Shown piece by piece: positions 10,701 through 19,811 of a stretch of DNA of 29,673 nt. Origin of the DNA: Apostichopus parvimensis (lineage: Eukaryota > Echinodermata > Holothuroidea > Aspidochirotida > Stichopodidae); the NCBI GenBank assembly GCA_000934455.1, contig KN882891.1, positions 263,110-292,782 of the forward strand. The letters are read 5' to 3'. Under the pieces are notes generated by a model. It searched no databases. It was not told the DNA's origin and saw nothing but the letters and a program-made list of their open reading frames with translations. The position numbers and the translations under genes were made by a program. Every line of letters begins with the position of its first letter. Within the stretch, counting starts at the first letter, position 1.

Positions 10701-11141
10701 CCCTTATCTCAACCTAATGAACTATTAACACCCTAGTGCAGCCATTGAGCTGGGTTTACAGAGCAGTTTGACTGTAGCGCTACTACTATTCTACAGATTA
10801 AATTTCACATTTCTCATCTGATAGCTTATACCATATTAGTTAACCCTGTTCATTTTTGCCATAAATTTATTATCTTATTAACAAACTGCTTATCAAGTAA
10901 AAAAGACAGCTGTGAGGGTAGAAATATCCGAGTAAGATTCGGTAACGGTTTATTTCTACAAGTTTGTTCTTAGAGGCAAACTGAGAATCAGTTATAGTCA
11001 GTCTTCCTATGAAGAAGATGACGCTTGGCTGAAGAACTGAAACATCAATCTTGTTATATCTTAAACGTTTCCCTTTTCTTGTTTTGTTACAGAACTGTCA
11101 ATTTTGAGGTCATGAAATACCTGTATGAGTTTGCTGCTTGA
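1713..11141 (+). CDS. ORC5: ORC5, origin recognition complex subunit 5 (complete, 9 coding exons)
   Basis: ORC5 is an AAA+ subunit of the six-protein origin recognition complex, which binds replication origins in the nucleus and helps load the MCM helicase. Coding exons are 1713-1793, 2259-2555, 3057-3243, 4690-4820, 5343-5482, 6331-6538, 7960-8070, 9690-9802 and 11093-11141. They total 1317 nt, or 438 codons plus stop, against about 435 in human ORC5. All introns are GT-AG and every phase joins cleanly. Visible domains: a Walker A P-loop GHSSTGKT at residues 40-47; a Walker B-like strand VYIVLDNAE near 124-132; a sensor-1-like segment [12 protein letters not shown]; and a C-terminal ORC5 domain with [20 protein letters not shown] and a final KYLYEFAA. 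Spacing to the human protein is nearly gapless at most exon junctions. Identification is by recognition, not by search. Reelin follows on the same strand. Confidence 0.95.
2259..2555 (+). CDS. ORC5: ORC5 exon 2 (P-loop, AAA+ core)
   Basis: Encodes residues 28-126, phase 0 at both ends. It carries the complete Walker A motif GHSSTGKT, consistent with ATP binding, then [18 protein letters not shown] and [12 protein letters not shown], both characteristic of ORC5. The acceptor is TTTGTCACAG and the donor is GTAAGT at 2556. A second AG at 2266-2267 would remove three residues; the first gives an exact length match to the human protein. Confidence 0.95.
3057..3243 (+). CDS. ORC5: ORC5 exon 3 (Walker B and sensor region)
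   Basis: Encodes residues 127-188 plus one base of codon 189. It completes the Walker B-like strand (VLDNAERL) and holds [10 protein letters not shown], the sensor-1-like strand and INFPDYSK. The acceptor follows CGATAG and the donor is GTAAGT at 3244. The frame stays open for about 62 codons into intron 3 (stop at 3429-3431), so retained intron would give a protein cut off after the AAA+ core. Confidence 0.93.
4151..4556. repeat. Two-copy repeat with three hairpin modules in ORC5 intron 3
   Basis: A unit starting GTTTCTTACAACAGAG at 4151 recurs at 4331; both copies end in an ACCGTAAAGC-like or CCCGTAAAGC-like sequence. Copy A is 180 bp and copy B about 226 bp, longer because its hairpin module of roughly 45 bp is doubled. 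Hairpin modules lie at 4252-4288, 4436-4472 and 4483-4516. The last pairs GGGATTCGAACCAGTG with CACTGTTTCGAATCCC across a two-base gap, with one mismatch. The arms resemble a tRNA B box (GGTTCGAATCC) on the minus strand, but there is no A box or cloverleaf. Confidence 0.85.
4690..4820 (+). CDS. ORC5: ORC5 exon 4
   Basis: Completes codon 189 and encodes residues 190-232, phase 0 at the end. Contains [29 protein letters not shown] and [11 protein letters not shown], matching the helical region after the AAA+ core in animal ORC5. The acceptor is TTTAAACAG and the donor GTAGGT at 4821. The segment between FPDYS and EYS has the same length as in the human protein, which supports the junction with exon 3. 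Confidence 0.93.
5343..5482 (+). CDS. ORC5: ORC5 exon 5
   Basis: Encodes residues 233-278 plus two bases of codon 279. It contains [10 protein letters not shown] and [19 protein letters not shown], strongly ORC5-like. The acceptor is CATTTCAG. The donor is CAG|GTTAGT at 5483. The last 26 bases of this exon and the first 21 of the intron are the first unit of a seven-copy tandem array, so near-identical donor contexts follow downstream. Confidence 0.94.
5457..5785. repeat. 47-bp minisatellite built from the exon 5/intron 5 splice junction (7 copies)
   Basis: Seven head-to-tail 47-bp units begin at 5457, 5504, 5551, 5598, 5645, 5692 and 5739, with constant length and few substitutions. Each unit consists of the final 26 bases of ORC5 exon 5 followed by the first 21 bases of intron 5. 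Only the first exon part is coding. Donor motifs CAG|GTTAGT are intact in units 1, 4, 6 and 7. Unit 5 has CTG|GTTAGT. Units 2 and 3 have lost the GT. Reading on from exon 5 meets a TGA at 5514-5516, so use of any later donor would truncate ORC5. Confidence 0.97.
6257..6307. repeat. Short CTCCATATTTGT-like triple repeat before ORC5 exon 6
   Basis: CTCCATATTT occurs three times at roughly 16-17 base spacing just upstream of the exon 6 acceptor. It contributes pyrimidines near the splice site; no function can be assigned. Confidence 0.7.
6331..6538 (+). CDS. ORC5: ORC5 exon 6
   Basis: Completes codon 279 (Ser) and encodes residues 280-348, phase 0 at the end. It holds [28 protein letters not shown] and [12 protein letters not shown], the most recognisable ORC5 C-terminal block. 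The acceptor is AATCTTTCAG. The donor GAG|GTTTGC at 6539 is weak, and no better site nearby preserves the frame and the next exon. Confidence 0.94.
7681..7745. repeat. 29-bp tandem repeat in ORC5 intron 7 (2.2 copies)
   Basis: TTGTTTATTACTCATTAGTT plus a further nine bases repeats at 7681 and 7710, with a partial third copy at 7739. Two substitutions separate the first two copies. Confidence 0.85.
7960..8070 (+). CDS. ORC5: ORC5 exon 7
   Basis: Encodes residues 349-385, phase 0 at both ends: [18 protein letters not shown] followed by [15 protein letters not shown], matching the conserved GPKPF...LAILYSIVD...VAPTANIFSQ region of vertebrate ORC5. The acceptor is TTATTTTCAG and the donor GTCAGT at 8071. 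Confidence 0.95.
8533..9575 (-). mobile_element. Degenerate LINE (CR1/L2-like), antisense in ORC5 intron 7
   Basis: The minus-strand frame at 9553-9152 reads [12 protein letters not shown], reverse transcriptase motif A with its catalytic Asp, then [14 protein letters not shown] and NNVDSE. It then jumps near 9388 straight to [15 protein letters not shown] and [14 protein letters not shown], which normally lie after the YADD catalytic box. That box and the palm around it are therefore missing. Later parts continue in other frames ([27 protein letters not shown] down to about 8940), so frameshifts are present. A low-complexity ATAATGATAATAATT tail near 8533-8570 probably marks the 3' end. The element is 5'-truncated, internally deleted and inactive. 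Family assignment is by motif style only. Confidence 0.85.
9690..9802 (+). CDS. ORC5: ORC5 exon 8
   Basis: Encodes residues 386-422 plus two bases of codon 423: [20 protein letters not shown] and [10 protein letters not shown], matching the winged-helix-like C-terminal end of ORC5. The acceptor is CTTCCACAG and the donor GTATTG at 9803. The frame stays open about 87 codons into intron 8, to a stop at 10065-10067, with no homology that I recognise. Confidence 0.94.
11093..11141 (+). CDS. ORC5: ORC5 exon 9 (C-terminus and stop)
   Basis: Completes Arg423 and encodes the last 15 residues, [15 protein letters not shown], ending in TGA at 11139-11141. The human protein ends with a very similar TVNFDIIKYLYDFL. 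The acceptor is TTTTGTTACAG. A tandem repeat begins four bases after the stop. Confidence 0.93.
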
Positions 11142-11144
11142 ACG

Positions 11145-11555
11145 AAACACGTCCACCACAAGATAAAGACAAACGTGAGTGGACAAGTGTGTCTCGTTTT
11201 GTGTTAACTAGGTGTACAAGCCAAATGAAACACGTCCACCACAAGATGAAGACAAACGTGAGTGGACAAGTGTGTCTTGTTTGCGTTAACTATGTATACA
11301 AGCCAAATGAAACACGTCCACCACAAGGTGAAGACAAACGTGAGTGGACAAGAGTGTCTTGTTTGTGTAAACTATGTGTAAAAGCCAAATGAAACACGTC
11401 CACCACAAGATGAAGACAAACGTGAGTGGACAAGTGTGTCTTGTTTGTGTTAACTAGGTGTACAAGCCAAATGAAAACACGTCCACCAGAAGAAGAAGAC
11501 AAACGTGAGTGAACAAGTGTGTCTTGTTTGCGTTTACTAGGTGTACAAGCCAAAC
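11145..11555. repeat. 82-bp minisatellite starting at the ORC5 stop codon (5 copies)
   Basis: Five head-to-tail units start at 11145, 11228, 11310, 11392 and 11474, with period 82-83. Each opens with AAACACGTCCACCA and ends with a CAAGCCAAATG-like segment. Within each unit GTCCAC and GTGGAC (11398-11403 and 11426-11431 in unit 4), flanked by ACAC and GTGT, can pair, so an RNA copy could fold into serial stem-loops. Each unit also has AAACGTGAGTG, a donor-like GTGAGT. The period is not a multiple of three and the open frames on both strands (11138-11392 and 11290-11553) are by-products. It probably lies in the ORC5 3' UTR. Confidence 0.95.
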
Positions 11556-11631
11556 TATAAATTATTTCTGGATGCTAAGATGGTTGTAGATCAAAGGGTG
11601 TCTCTCTGACTAAGCTGGTTGGTGGTTTAGT

Positions 11632-11637
11632 ATTAAA
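11632..11637 (+). terminator. Possible ORC5 polyadenylation signal (ATTAAA)
   Basis: ATTAAA lies about 490 bases after the ORC5 stop and just beyond the minisatellite, with T/GT-rich sequence following. No AATAAA is closer. Other ATTAAA words occur farther on, for example near 12158, so this is a weak suggestion. Confidence 0.25.
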
Positions 11638-11958
11638 GGCATCAAAATGTTACACATGAAATAACATGTCTTTATCGTCCTAACAGGTTGTATTACTTGT
11701 ACAGTACAGAATATAAAAACAAGCTACATTGGACTGTCCTGTCTAATAAGTCTTAATGAGTAATTATATCATAAGACGAGAGGAAAGGCTGCAAGACTTA
11801 TCAAACCACAGCAGTGATCTTTTTCTTTTGACAAAAAGATCATGCTTTTCAGTGGAGAATTGGACAAAAAAAAATCAAGCAAGATTTTTTATACCAGTTG
11901 GAACTGAGCCATGTAGGATGGGAGATCCTTACTCTTCTACAAACTGGTTCAGAACTAA

Positions 11959-12024
11959 ACAGAAATCAGAACTTACTTGTTTCATCATGGAACAGAAATG
12001 AGAACTTACTTGTTTCATCTTGGA
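11959..12024. repeat. 33-bp tandem duplication
   Basis: ACAGAAATCAGAACTTACTT and the following 13 bases are repeated immediately at 11992 with two substitutions. It lies within an open frame at 11756-12001 (+) that I do not recognise and do not call as a gene. Confidence 0.85.
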
Positions 12025-13843
12025 ACTTCTGAACCTCATGCTATCTAACGAAAGAACCCAGAAAAGGTAATCCGTTGATGCAAATGGCTTTCAAATGAAG
12101 CGAACTAGATATTAACAATACTGGTAGAGAGATAGCAATGTGATAATAGACTGAACATTAAACTCTCTGACAGGTTTTGTATTATTGTTTGCATGTTAAT
12201 TTGTTTTTATACCAACACACAAGCTTTTGGGAAGCATAGTTAAAGTCCAGACAATGATTCCTCACAATCTTCCTTCTGGAATATATAATTAAGTGACTTG
12301 CAAATGAGTGTTGATTTGAGGCTAACAGTAGATAGCTGTTATTCATACGATAACTTTTACTTTGAAAACATTGTGAAATGCGAATATTCATGTTAATTAC
12401 ACTAGTGTAATATGAAGATTGTAGAAGGTTGTTTGGGGATATTAAAATGATGGTCACATGACACAGTAGTAAGTAGAGTGATATATATATATGTTGCATA
12501 ACTGAATTTCTGATGAAGCCTGTTGTCTAGGAAACCAGAAATACTGATTATTGGTATTGCTCTTTAGCAGCTGATGCAGTTGAATGTAAGAGTGAGTCAA
12601 GGGTTTATGTTAGTGGTATTATAACACTTCCAGACTCTGGCCTTATGTTTACATTTGAAAGTATCAGACATTCAGAGAGAGAAAGTTCTACCGCACGTGA
12701 ATGGAGGAACGCATGTAGACACAGTGAAGGTGCTCCATAAATCATGTAGAAGTATTTGTAATTATTGCCTTCAAAACTTGATAAATGCAAAAATCTTTTT
12801 AATTTAATTTCTTTCATAGAAACATAATGACCTCCAAAGCAGGGCATTGAATTTATTGTTTATAACTTCCTCAAAGCTATTCCTTGCTGTTTGTTATGAA
12901 CAACTTATCAAGTTTATTTTCAAAGAATGCAAGCAAATATGAAAAAAATCTTTGAATATTTGCCTTCTTTATACTTTGCATACATCAAGGCTTGAATTTG
13001 ATCACTGCTTATATTGACAAAAGTGTCAACTGATAAATTACTAAAGTATTACCCTGATTATCAAATGATTGGTTAATTCCTAATGAATATTCATCTTTTA
13101 AAGTTTGTTGACTTGTTAATGGTCAGTTCTGGTAACATTTTGTGATGAATATTCATTGTTACTTGTTCAAAAACATTGCTTGGTTTACTAAAGACCACAA
13201 GGCTAAAGTCCATTGCAGTCAAAACACTGACAAAAAAATGATCAATATTTTTTAAATGGTAGCCAAACTTTCACTCCTTTATTGGCAGACAAAGAATGAT
13301 ACAACAGATAGAAAACACATAATTTTGTATGTCTGTGTGTGTGTTTGTATTTGATAAATGTCCTTTCTTGAAGATTTCATATACAGTTTCTTCAGTCATA
13401 TAGGTTTTTTGTGAATACCGTTATTTGCACGAAACTGAATAATATAATAAATCTGAAAACTTGTCTTAGTAGTTTTGTATTATTTTTTCACCTGTAGACA
13501 TTTCTTAAAATTCAAAGACCAAAAGGTGGTTGTTAGATTTAGGATTTGTGTTTACTTTTAATGCTGTGATATGTAATCATTCATTAATTCATGAGTACTC
13601 AGTGCATGCAATAATACAAACTTTACTTCTTTGGGCCAGTGTGTCTAAATGAGGACTCCCACACATCTACAGGGATACCAAGTACCCAACTCGGGTTTGA
13701 GTTTGAGGGTGGTGGCGGTTAGGGGCTAGAAGTCGGATGAAATGTTCAATTGTGTTGCCATGGCCGTCTCTTGCGTCACTGTGGTCCTTTGAAAATCAAT
13801 GCTGTGAACATTTTCTGGGTGAGGGGGGCATATTCCTCCCCTG
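12025..13843. other. Intergenic DNA, nothing recognised
   Basis: AT-rich sequence with short open frames on both strands that show no motif I recognise. A (GT)n run lies near 13331-13345. From about 13680 the + strand becomes G-rich, leading into the tandem duplication that follows. Confidence 0.5.
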
Positions 13844-14390
13844 ACCCCTGAGAGCCATGTGATGATGTATATAGGTATGGGGAGGGGGGTTGTCAATGAG
13901 ACTCAAGTATGGGGGGGGGGGTTAGTAAGACAGCATTTGGAATTTGAGTGAATGTTGATAGTTGTGAATTTGGGAGGTGTGAGGAAATGGAAGTAAAGCA
14001 GAAACCATCCCCATCTCAATAAAAAATATAGTTTTACAAGAAACCTTTGTTCCACTTTTCGACAAAACTTGTACACTGTACCAATACAGTCATTGGCTGT
14101 GTTACATTTTCAAGGTACCCCTGAGAGCCATGTGATGATGTATATAGGTATGGGAAGGGGGGTTGTCAATGAGACTCAAGTATGGGGGGGGGGTTAGTAA
14201 GACAGCATTTGGAATTTGAGTGAATGTTGATAGTTGTGAATTTGGGAGGGGGGAGGAAATGGAAGTAAAGCAGGAACCATCCCCATCTCAATAAAAAAAA
14301 TTTTTTTTACGAGAAACCTTTGTTCAACTTTTCGACAAAACTTGTACACTGTACCAATACAGTCATTGGCTGTAGTTACATTTTCAAGGT
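13844..14390. repeat. 273-bp tandem duplication with poly(G) runs
   Basis: The block from ACCCCTGAGAGCCATGTG at 13844 to TTTTCAAGGT at 14116 is repeated directly at 14117-14390. The copies differ by few substitutions and by homopolymer lengths, suggesting a recent duplication. Each contains a GGAGGGGGGT-like run and a run of about 10-11 G (13911-13921 in copy 1), capable in principle of G-quadruplex structure. It does not encode a continuous protein. Confidence 0.93.
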
Positions 14391-17040
14391 TGTTTACTTA
14401 TTTGGTTTGCTTGTGTAAACAAATTAAGCAGTGGTACAGTGGGTTGAGAGGGTCATTAGTGGTTTATAATATTGTTATCTTACACAATCATTTCATCAGA
14501 GATATATTGAAATGTTGGGCATTTTATCAACATATTTGAGTTATCTTTAACCAAGTTACATAGATTCATATCTGAGTGAACAAATATATCAAAATGAACA
14601 AATATTTCCTCAAAACTGGGAAAAAAAGGGGAAGTGAAGGAAGTGTGTTTAGAAGGAGACTTTTGTGAACTTTCTCCTTGGTACAGCTAGGGTCTCTCTG
14701 GTATAATTATTGTATGCATATTCATGCAATTTCTATCAATGATTCATCATTGTAACTCTAATATCAGGATAATTTGTTAACATGTTTGAATTATGATAAG
14801 CCAAGATACATATTGGTATCGTTAATGCTGCTGGTTGATAAAAACTTAGGGACTTGTTTCGTAAGATGTACTTTATCTTATTTATTATGTTCTTCATATC
14901 ACATAAGTAGTGTGTAGTTCTGTACACATGCTGTGAAACCTTTGGTGTATTTGGCTGTTTATTACCTATAATCCTTTGATTTAAACAAATCACAAGTTGG
15001 AGTCTTGTATGCTAATTAGGTCTAGCGTGCTAGATATGCATGGTTGTGTTCATATAAACATCCTGCAAATTAACTAACATGTTATCAAATGGAGGTCCTT
15101 CTAACATGTAAAGAGCCTGTAATTGTGAAAGCAGCATGCACCCTGAATTTTATATGCAAATACAGCTAGGTCAAGGTTCATTTGATGATATTCCATCAAA
15201 CAAAGAAATGAGTCCTAGTGGTTTATGTTTGCTCATGACAATAATGCAGTGAAATAATTGCACAGTTTGTTGATACACAGCCAGCTTATTAAAGCTACCA
15301 TTTGTTGTTGCTCAGTCTCAATCTTGTAGTCAAGTACACAATATCCCTGTCTAAGACAGAGTTCTTGCGATCTGAGACCAACATATAGTCGTTATAGGAT
15401 CCGAGACACTCGCAATCCAAGTCGAGACACATAGTCTAGTTCCTAATGGTCAGTGTGCTATGTCATAGTGCAACAAGGATGTAAAAACCGGGATCTCCAT
15501 TTCATATTGTTGTAGCTCAGTGATATGGACTTTTAGACTTGTTCAAGCCTTTTCCTGAAAAAAAATCCCTCAAAACTCTGATAACTCCCAAGAAGACTTT
15601 TCTCAGCTGGTTGTTAGTGTTGATCCTGGGAAGCTTCATAATTCTAGGTATATATTAGTTAGGTTGGGTTTACTTTTAGTTAAACATTTGAAGGGATCAT
15701 TTCCAAGTTTGAGGTATAAATAACTGCCACAGGCAATTTAGGCCTTTGTGTGTCTGTCATTCGACAGGTGAAAGGCCATTGGAACAAAAACCTGTTAAAC
15801 TGGCACAGGGATCAATCGCCACATTGCACTTATGCATCAGGTGAGAGTTTTCTTGCCTCATAGGGGGGCTTAGACCGCCTTAAGTTGATGTTTATTTAAT
15901 ATGTCAAAGTGAAGTAGATTTTGTTTGTTCAAGGTGTCAGCCATGTTTGACCTCAGCTGAGAGTAGGTGAGGGAATAGTCAGAAATGAAATGATATCAAT
16001 TGAAAATAAAATACTGACTGTCTTGGAATACTTGTAGTTACAAATTATTCTACGTTTTTTTTTTCTTTTGTACATTAAAGAAGTATATTTGGTGTGAAAC
16101 AACAAAATAGAAACCTAACTGTATCATGGCAGGGACCCACCCTAACAAAGGTTTGATGGAGGTGGGGGAGGGGTGTAGAGGAGTCAGACCAATGTTTCAG
16201 GAGTATGAAAATTGACCCCTGTGGAGGCACCATGCCTGCATGATAATGCATGATAAAGCTAGGTCTGGTGAAGACTTCTGTTCCGATATGAGCCTGTGCT
16301 GCATGCATTTGAACACAACCTAGGATCAAAAAAAATAGAGAGGATACCCTCTTAAGTTAACTAAAAAAGGTGAATAATTTACTGAATTTCATTTCATTAT
16401 TCATTGCTACAATGAAAAAGCAAAAAAATCAATGTATTCCCCCCCCCCCTACCCCGACCCCACCTATTTATTTTGAAATTGAAGAAGTTTAATGAACCTG
16501 AAAGACATAAAGGTGTAGTGGATTTTCTGTTTTATCTCTCATCATAACTTTGATTTCACTGTGCAATTGTGCAGGTAATCAAATTTCATGCTTAATGTTT
16601 TCTTCATTTTTAATGTTGCCATTCTGTATTATTTGCCATGTAGTATTATAAATGAAACATGTTTTAAAGCAATATATTTCGATTGATAAGCAGAATACTG
16701 ATGTTAAGCATCTTGCTGGATAAACTTTACCACAAACTTAGTAGTTTCAGTATTGACAAAGGAATTTATTATCATCTCAGTGTCTATCCAATGTACCATT
16801 ATACACTTAACTAATGCCATCAGTCACCATAGTAACGGCTTATCAAGTTCTTCCTTCTGATAATGTGAACTGAATAGATACCCTAATGTATATGTATATA
16901 TATATATATATATATACAGAAGTGCATTTTTAGGTAATATGATCTACACACATGTGCCTGTGTAGTTAGGTTGATGATATATATGCTGTTCCTTTCAGAA
17001 ATGTCAAATACTGTTTTCTATGTTATGACATTTTTCATAA
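14391..17040. other. Intergenic DNA, simple repeats only
   Basis: No coding exon recognised. A run of C at about 16441-16450 and a (TA)n microsatellite at about 16889-16917 stand out. The words AGCAGCATGCACCCT near 15131 and GTAGCATGCACCCTTG near 18645 share a motif and may be relics of one dispersed repeat. Confidence 0.5.
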
Positions 17041-17145
17041 TAAAACAAACCTGTTAGCAAACTGCTTATCCACTAAAGAGCCTGTGTATTAGATAATGTG
17101 TAAAAGTAATTTGGCCAGATGTTTCGATCCTAGCAGGATCTTCTT
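17041..17145. repeat. Dispersed repeat copy with GATCCTAGCAGGATC inverted repeat
   Basis: Contains CTGTTAGCAAACTGCTTATC, GAGCCTGTGTA, TGTGTAAAAGTAATTTGGCC (17097-17116) and GTTTCGATCCTAGCAGGATC, where GATCCT and AGGATC at 17126-17140 form an inverted repeat with a three-base spacer, followed by TTCTTCAGAGGCT. The first parts recur at 19726-19793 and part at 19352. It is a non-coding dispersed family, perhaps SINE- or MITE-like, whose class I cannot name. Confidence 0.7.
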
Positions 17146-17227
17146 CAGAGGCTAAATGAGAAGTAACAGTAACAGAAGGGACAAAAACACGCACAGAATA
17201 CAGACAGGTTAATGAGCATGGTGAACA

Positions 17228-17400
17228 CAAAGAGATAGATGTAAGGGGATTAGTAGACAAGGGATGGAGAGAAGAAAGAAAGAAACCAACAGGGGAAGAG
17301 GGGAGGTAGGAGATAAACAGTGGAGGGACAAAGAGAGGATTAAGGGAAAAGGGTAGGGAGTAAACTAGAGAAGGACAAAGACAGAAAGGTGTGGAGAAAA
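17228..17400. repeat. Purine-rich tract
   Basis: The + strand is dominated by GA/AGG words (GAAGAAAGAAAGAAACC, GGGGAAGAGGGGAGG) for about 170 bases. It is low complexity, with no coding content. Confidence 0.7.
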
Positions 17401-19351
17401 AACTGACATTTTTTACAGAATGATACTAAGTTGAATAGTTTCTTGCATTTTAAATTGTATGTCTGATTAACAACTTTTGATTTCAAATAATCAAGTATAT
17501 CAATTTCTGTCATGTAAGCCTCTTTGTCTGTTGTTTGTATGCATACGGAAATATTTGGTAGGTAATTTGTCGCACAGATGCATACTCATCGAGTGTTCAT
17601 TAGCTAACAGCTGTGTGATCAAAATGTCAGTATAGCTTGGGTAAGCATTGAAAAAAATATAAATAGAAGCAAATATTCATAAGAGAAGTTCCTCTCATTG
17701 TTTAAACATTTGTATTGAAACCAAAGTGTTTGTAAAATATGCAATTAAAGATGTGAATACATCAAAGTTTCTCAGTAATTCAGAAATTAATATTCCACAA
17801 TGAAGGCTGGACTTCCTGATTGGTTGCTGTTTGCTGGTTTCATATAAAACATCCAAAAATGTCTTCAAAAAGCAATAATTGTCTCTGAAAAGTGTCAACT
17901 TGATAATCACCAGAAAAATTCCACAAACAGAAATAATTCAAAGAGCTGCCATATTTCCACAGATTCAGTAATTACTTCGGACTTATAAGGTCCCAGAATG
18001 AAATTATAACCTCACAAGCAGATAAGCATTGTTTATTATTTTAATCCATTGTGAACTTAGAAATATGTCAGGCACATTACATTCTATGACACATTTGTTT
18101 TTCCAATGTTTTTATCTATATTTCAAGTATTTTGAATTGGCAGTATTACAGTTTAATCCATTTTTGTCTGAAAAGTGTCACTAGGTCACAAGGATCCTAA
18201 CCTGAGCTGCCATGAAACATATTTTTGTGAATTTTTCTCATGAAATGGATTTTTGTTATAGGAAAAGATGTGTTTGATTTTCTTCCTTATCTCTAAGTGG
18301 TTACCGCACAGTTGTGACTAATAGATTACTTTGATTTTTTGTCAGGTATTACAGAGTGAATTATGCTTTGTTTGTTCTTAGGGTTCAGATTATCATGGTT
18401 AAGTGTCATGTTTTGGTGAAGAGAGGATGATATTATTGTGAGTTATTCACCGTCAGAACTTGTCCATACAGAGTACATCCACACTTGATCCTACCTGTCC
18501 TAATAGTGTCTATTCAAAACCATTAATATTTCAGTTCACTTTTTCTTTATGTTTACATTGGATTCTGCCTCTTGGTTATCGGTCCATTGAGCAGGCTATC
18601 AACAAACAGGCAAGTCACATGTCGATGTTTCCACATGTAAAAGTAGCATGCACCCTTGTATCAGATACAAAGGGGCCACACAGCAAGATACAGGGCATGT
18701 CATTTTGCATTCTGACCTCTGGTCACGACATCCACCTAGCTTTTACCCTTGTTATTTTTATCTTGATCTCCGAATCTGATCTTCCGAATCTGATCTGATC
18801 CGGCCCTTGAAAGAGCATTAAGATCTTGGCCCGGGGGTCAGGTCCTGAGTGTAAGAGCTTTCATAAAGGAACTTGATCCCATGTGGAGGATCAGATCCCC
18901 TGCTCGAAATTTAGTGTAAACAAGCACACAGTTCAACTGCCCAGGTGACATTTTTCACTCTGTAGCTGTTACCAGATGCATTCACAAGAAATTACAAACT
19001 TTGAAAATTTCATATCCACATGGTAAATTCTACGAGGATGTAACGTAAAGGGATGATGTAAATTTCCAACATTTGTTTCAAGCAATTAACTTGAGCCACC
19101 GACTATATCCCTTTAAGACAAGTTTTCATGTTAAAGTAGCTTTCTTGAGTTAATTTGAAATTTTCTTCTGATGTAGTATATAAAATCCCATACCCATGGA
19201 GGTCATTAACTCAACTAGCTTCAGTTTCTTTTAAAATAATGAAGTAAGAATTGTTGGTATCCCAATTTTCTATTTTTCCTGTAATTAATACCACTGAAAA
19301 GTATCTGGACTGAATCAAATTCATTTAACAATCACTGATTAATTTTCTTTT
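17401..19351. other. Intergenic DNA, nothing recognised
   Basis: AT-rich sequence. Open frames at 17695-17910 (-) and 18460-18798 (+) carry no motif that I recognise. A local cluster of GAATCTGATC words occurs at 18771-18800. No exon or RNA gene is supported. Confidence 0.45.
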
Positions 19352-19811
19352 GTGTAAAAGTAAGTTGGCCTGACGTTTTTTTTTTTGGTGAGGAAAGCTC
19401 TATGAGGATTCCTTTGTGTTGATATCTGCACAGTTTTTTCTTGTTTAACTTATCTTAGATTTCCAAAGTATTGTCCAGTAAACTCAAAAGGCTGCTTTGT
19501 TTTGGAATTAACATTAAAATTTCAATTTGAACCTCACTTTGTAAGTATGGAATTAATGGTTCTGTTAAATATCTATTATTCCATGGTCTAGTCTTTAATG
19601 TTTTTAGTGTTGTCAAAAAGTGATCAAAGTAGCATTTGTGTGTGGTGTGTGTGGGTGTGGAATGAGGGAGGGGGAGGGGCATGGGAAAAGAAGAGAATGC
19701 TAAATGACAGATCAATCTTAATAAAATAAAACTGTTAGCAAACTGCTTATCCACTAGAGAGCCTGTGTAAGAGCATGTGTAAAAGTAAGTTGGCCAACTT
19801 ACTTTTACACA
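19352..19811. repeat. Two further copies of the TGTGTAAAAGTAAGTTGG repeat
   Basis: One copy starts near 19352 (TGTGTAAAAGTAAGTTGGCC then TGACGTT). A longer one at 19726-19793 repeats CTGTTAGCAAACTGCTTATC and GAGCCTGTGTA as seen at 17051. The second copy ends inside a perfect palindrome, described separately. Between them the + strand at about 19660-19680 is G-rich. Confidence 0.7.
19776..19811. repeat. Perfect 36-bp palindrome
   Basis: TGTGTAAAAGTAAGTTGG at 19776-19793 is followed with no spacer by its exact reverse complement at 19794-19811. The half-site is the same word found in the dispersed repeat copies at 17097 and 19352, so the palindrome looks like two such repeat ends joined head to head. 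Symmetry stops at both flanks. Confidence 0.95.

Noticed and set aside
11138..11553. Repetitive open reading frames on both strands over the 82-bp array
   Set aside because: The unit length is 82-83, not a multiple of three, so the translated repeats change frame from copy to copy. The frames follow from the minisatellite.
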